Below, in pieces: positions 62,204 through 64,000 of a stretch of 64,000 bases of DNA. Positions within the stretch are counted from its first letter, which is position 1, and the number at the start of each line of letters is the position of its first letter. The translations under genes and the position numbers were made by a program. Below the pieces are notes generated by a model. The model ran no database searches. It was given only the letters and a program-made list of their open reading frames with translations, and was not told the DNA's origin. The DNA comes from Micromonospora sp. C95 (GTDB lineage: Bacteria; Actinomycetota; Actinomycetes; Mycobacteriales; Micromonosporaceae). Location: positions 1-64,000 of the forward strand of contig NZ_JAGPXT010000012.1 of NCBI RefSeq assembly GCF_018070465.1, in the 5' to 3' direction.

Positions 62204-63085
62204 TCAGCGGGCATGGGCCGTCCCTCGCACGCCGGCGAACAGGTCCGACTCCGGCATCGGGCTGTCGACCGACGACCGGACCAGCTCGAAATCCTCGGTC
62301 GGCCAGGCACGCTGCTGCAACTCCATCGGCACCTGGAACCAGAAGCCGTCCGGATCCACCTGGGTGGCGTGCGCCCGCAGCGCGTCGTCGCGCACCGGGA
62401 AGTAATCCGCGCAGGGCACCCGGGTGGTGATCCGGGGCCCCTTGTCCGGCCGGTCCTCCCAGCGGGTCAGCCACTCCGCGTACGGCGACTCGGCACCGGT
62501 CGCGAGCACCGCCTCGTGCAACGCCAGGATCTTGCCTTTGGAGAAGCCGATGTCGTAGTAGAGCTTGAGCGGCTGCCACGGCGCACCCAGTTCCGGGTAG
62601 CGCTCGGCGTCACCTGCCGCGTCGAAGGCGGCCACGCTGACCTTGTGGCACATGATGTGGTCCGGGTGCGGGTAGCCACCCTCCTCGTCGTACGTGGTGA
62701 CCACGTGCGGACGGAACTCACGCATCAGCCGCACCAACGGACCGGCGGCCACGTCCACGTCCTGGAGGGCGAAGCAACCCTCGGGCAGTGGCGGCAGCGG
62801 ATCGCCCTCGGGCAGACCGGAGTCGACGAAACCCAGCCATGCCTGCTCGATGCCGAGGATCGCCCGCGCCGCGTCCATCTCGGCGCGACGGATCTCGGCG
62901 ATGTTCGCCCAGACGTCGGGACGGTCGAGCTTGGGGTTGAGCACGCTGCCCCGCTCACCGCCCGTACACGTCACGACCAGCACGTCAACCCCCTCGGCGA
63001 CGTACTTTGCCATCGTCGCGGCGCCCTTGCTCGACTCGTCGTCTGGGTGCGCGTGAACGGCCATGAGTCGAAGTTGCTCTGCCAA
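62204..63085 (-). CDS. mca: Mycothiol S-conjugate amidase
   Basis: A 293-residue zinc amidase of the MshB/LmbE family. HAHPDDESSKGAA (H13, D16) and YPHPDHIMCHK provide the metal ligands, and VTCTGGERGSVLNPKLDRPD is typical of Mca rather than MshB. It cleaves mycothiol conjugates of electrophiles so that mercapturic acids can leave the cell. The TTG start is supported by GAGGAG eight bases upstream, and MAVHAHPDD follows after seven codons; the alternative ATG (eighth codon) lacks a ribosome site. Divergent from the DUF4307 gene, in the conserved order greA-DUF4307-mca-small membrane protein. Confidence 0.95.
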   Translation of the reverse strand: MAEQLRLMAVHAHPDDESSKGAATMAKYVAEGVDVLVVTCTGGERGSVLNPKLDRPDVWANIAEIRRAEMDAARAILGIEQAWLGFVDSGLPEGDPLPPLPEGCFALQDVDVAAGPLVRLMREFRPHVVTTYDEEGGYPHPDHIMCHKVSVAAFDAAGDAERYPELGAPWQPLKLYYDIGFSKGKILALHEAVLATGAESPYAEWLTRWEDRPDKGPRITTRVPCADYFPVRDDALRAHATQVDPDGFWFQVPMELQQRAWPTEDFELVRSSVDSPMPESDLFAGVRGTAHAR

Positions 63086-63306
63086 GGTCGGCGCTCCTCG
63101 TCTCTGCCCACCGGCGACCCGCCCCGGGCCCCCGTTTGACCTGCCGGATTCCTCCCCGTAGCGGCATCGGACCGCGCCGGCCTGTCATATTTGACCCCAG
63201 CCGTACGCGACGCTGAGCCAGATCTGGCGACCGAGTCGAACAGGAATGGCGGACTCTGCCATTCTTGCCGATACCGCTGACAACAACGCCAGGGAGATAC
63301 CCCACG

Positions 63307-63741
63307 GTGACCGAGACGCACGCCACACTTGGACCGGACGCACCGGTTTTCCCGCCCGGTCGGTACGGCCGCCGCCGCGCGCCGCGGCGCCGCCGCCCGG
63401 TGCTGGCCGCGCTGCTCGCCGTCGTCGTGGTCGCGGCGCTCACCCTCGTCTCGGTCCGGCTCTACCGGCAGTACGGCGATCCGGCGTACGACGCTCAGGT
63501 GATCAGCTACGGCGACATCACGGACGACCAGGTGGTGGTCGACTTCCGGGTGAACCTGCCGGACGGCGACTCGGCGGTGTGCGTGCTGCGCGCCCGGGAC
63601 CACGCCGGCGCCGAGGTGGCCCGCGAGGCGGTGCCGGTGACCGCCGTCGCCGGGCAGCCGCACGTCACCGTCCGGCACCGCCTCGTGACCACAGCGCGGC
63701 CGTTCATCGGTGAGGTCGTCCGCTGCCGACCCGCCGCCTGA
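63307..63741 (+). CDS. DUF4307 membrane protein (Rv1081c-like)
   Basis: A 144-residue protein with an Arg-rich N-terminus (PPGRYGRRRAPRRRRPVLAA), one membrane helix (AALLAVVVVAALTLVSVRLY) and an extracellular beta-sandwich-like domain (VISYGDITDDQVVVDFRVNL; VCVLRARDHAGAEVAREAV), the complete DUF4307 pattern. The function is unknown. It stands between mca and greA, as in mycobacteria. GTG start with GGGAGA 13 bases upstream; the spacing is loose. Confidence 0.88.
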   Translation: MTETHATLGPDAPVFPPGRYGRRRAPRRRRPVLAALLAVVVVAALTLVSVRLYRQYGDPAYDAQVISYGDITDDQVVVDFRVNLPDGDSAVCVLRARDHAGAEVAREAVPVTAVAGQPHVTVRHRLVTTARPFIGEVVRCRPAA

Positions 63742-63852
63742 GGTTCGGCGAGGTCGTCCGCGCGGCGTGATCGCCGACACTCCTTGTCGTAGGGCACTGG
63801 TAACTTGGAGGTTCACCTGTCAGCCAGCACGCACTACTGAGGAGGACCGCCT

Positions 63853-64000
63853 GTGTCCAATGGCAACGAGGCGCCCGCCACCTGGCTGTCCCAGGACGCG
63901 TACGACCGCCTGAAGGGCGAGCTCGACGAGTTGATCGCCAACCGGCCGGTCATCGCCGCCGAGATCAACGCCCGGCGTGAGGAAGGCGACCTGCGCGAGA
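63853..64000 (+). CDS. greA: Transcription elongation factor GreA, N-terminal part (cut by window edge)
   Basis: The visible 49 codons read [20 protein letters not shown] followed by [20 protein letters not shown], the N-terminal coiled coil of GreA with the acidic tip residues still intact (EEGDL). GreA enters the secondary channel of RNA polymerase and restarts backtracked complexes by transcript cleavage. GTG start with GAGGAGG six bases upstream. The C-terminal FKBP-like domain is outside the window. Confidence 0.95.
   Translation, partial: MSNGNEAPATWLSQDAYDRLKGELDELIANRPVIAAEINARREEGDLRE

Overview
The window is about 64 kb of very GC-rich actinobacterial DNA. Codon use, frequent GTG and TTG starts, WhiB, mycothiol and F420 genes and the gene order all point to Micromonosporaceae, most likely Micromonospora or a close relative. 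This placement is an inference from gene content. No rRNA, tRNA, CRISPR array or insertion sequence was recognised.

A backbone runs through the window that matches, from memory, the gene order around mycobacterial sahH-manA-pmmA-whiB2-fbiAB-manC-fadE25-purEK. It comprises ahcY (left edge), manA, a CDF transporter, a PGI/PMI-like SIS protein, a Trm112-like protein and manB (0-5.4 kb). It resumes with a DUF3499 protein, a degenerate zincin and whiB (28.5-29.9 kb), then cofGH, cofD and cofE for coenzyme F420 (30.7-36.6 kb). Next come a NUDIX protein, manC and a GT4 glycosyltransferase (38-40.9 kb), TIGR03089 (41 kb), acyl-CoA dehydrogenase (46.7 kb) and purE/purK (55.3-57 kb). The right end matches a second conserved block: a YyaL-like protein, a small membrane protein, mycothiol S-conjugate amidase mca, a DUF4307 protein and greA. 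A GGDEF-EAL protein sits inside that block.

Between manB and the DUF3499 gene lies a 23-kb accessory segment (5.5-28.5 kb). It holds a secreted membrane-anchored protein and a YwqJ-type deaminase fused to a SUKH-3-like domain. An aminobutyraldehyde dehydrogenase follows, with the 3' scrap of a lost aminotransferase directly after its stop. A secreted protein with two degenerate RlpA-like repeats comes next. The most striking part is a van-like cluster, all on the minus strand: OmpR regulator, histidine kinase, acyltransferase-3 membrane protein, fold-type-II PLP enzyme, D-Ala-D-Ala ligase and VanX-type dipeptidase. After it come a DUF559 nuclease-like gene bracketed by palindromes and a six-gene polyamine uptake and oxidation operon with a divergent Lrp/AsnC regulator. 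A WhiJ-type HTH/DUF397 pair and a class III aminotransferase close the segment.

The rest of the window carries acetoacetyl-CoA synthetase, a hotdog thioesterase and a divergent PRPP-synthetase paralogue. It also has a UDP-glucose dehydrogenase preceded by an apparently leaderless, coupled, arginine-rich 44-codon ORF, and a 1642-residue membrane protein of the SCO7613 type. Two families of long palindromic elements are present (CTTTGCTCTGCTTCAACC-type and GATCTTGCACTTT-type), along with a repeat-rich gene-free island at 54.6-55.3 kb.

Functionally the window combines GDP-mannose supply (manA, manB, manC, glycosyltransferase), F420 biosynthesis, mycothiol detoxification, polyamine catabolism and a possible cell-wall-precursor editing or glycopeptide-response module. 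All family assignments come from reading motifs by eye; no database search was run.
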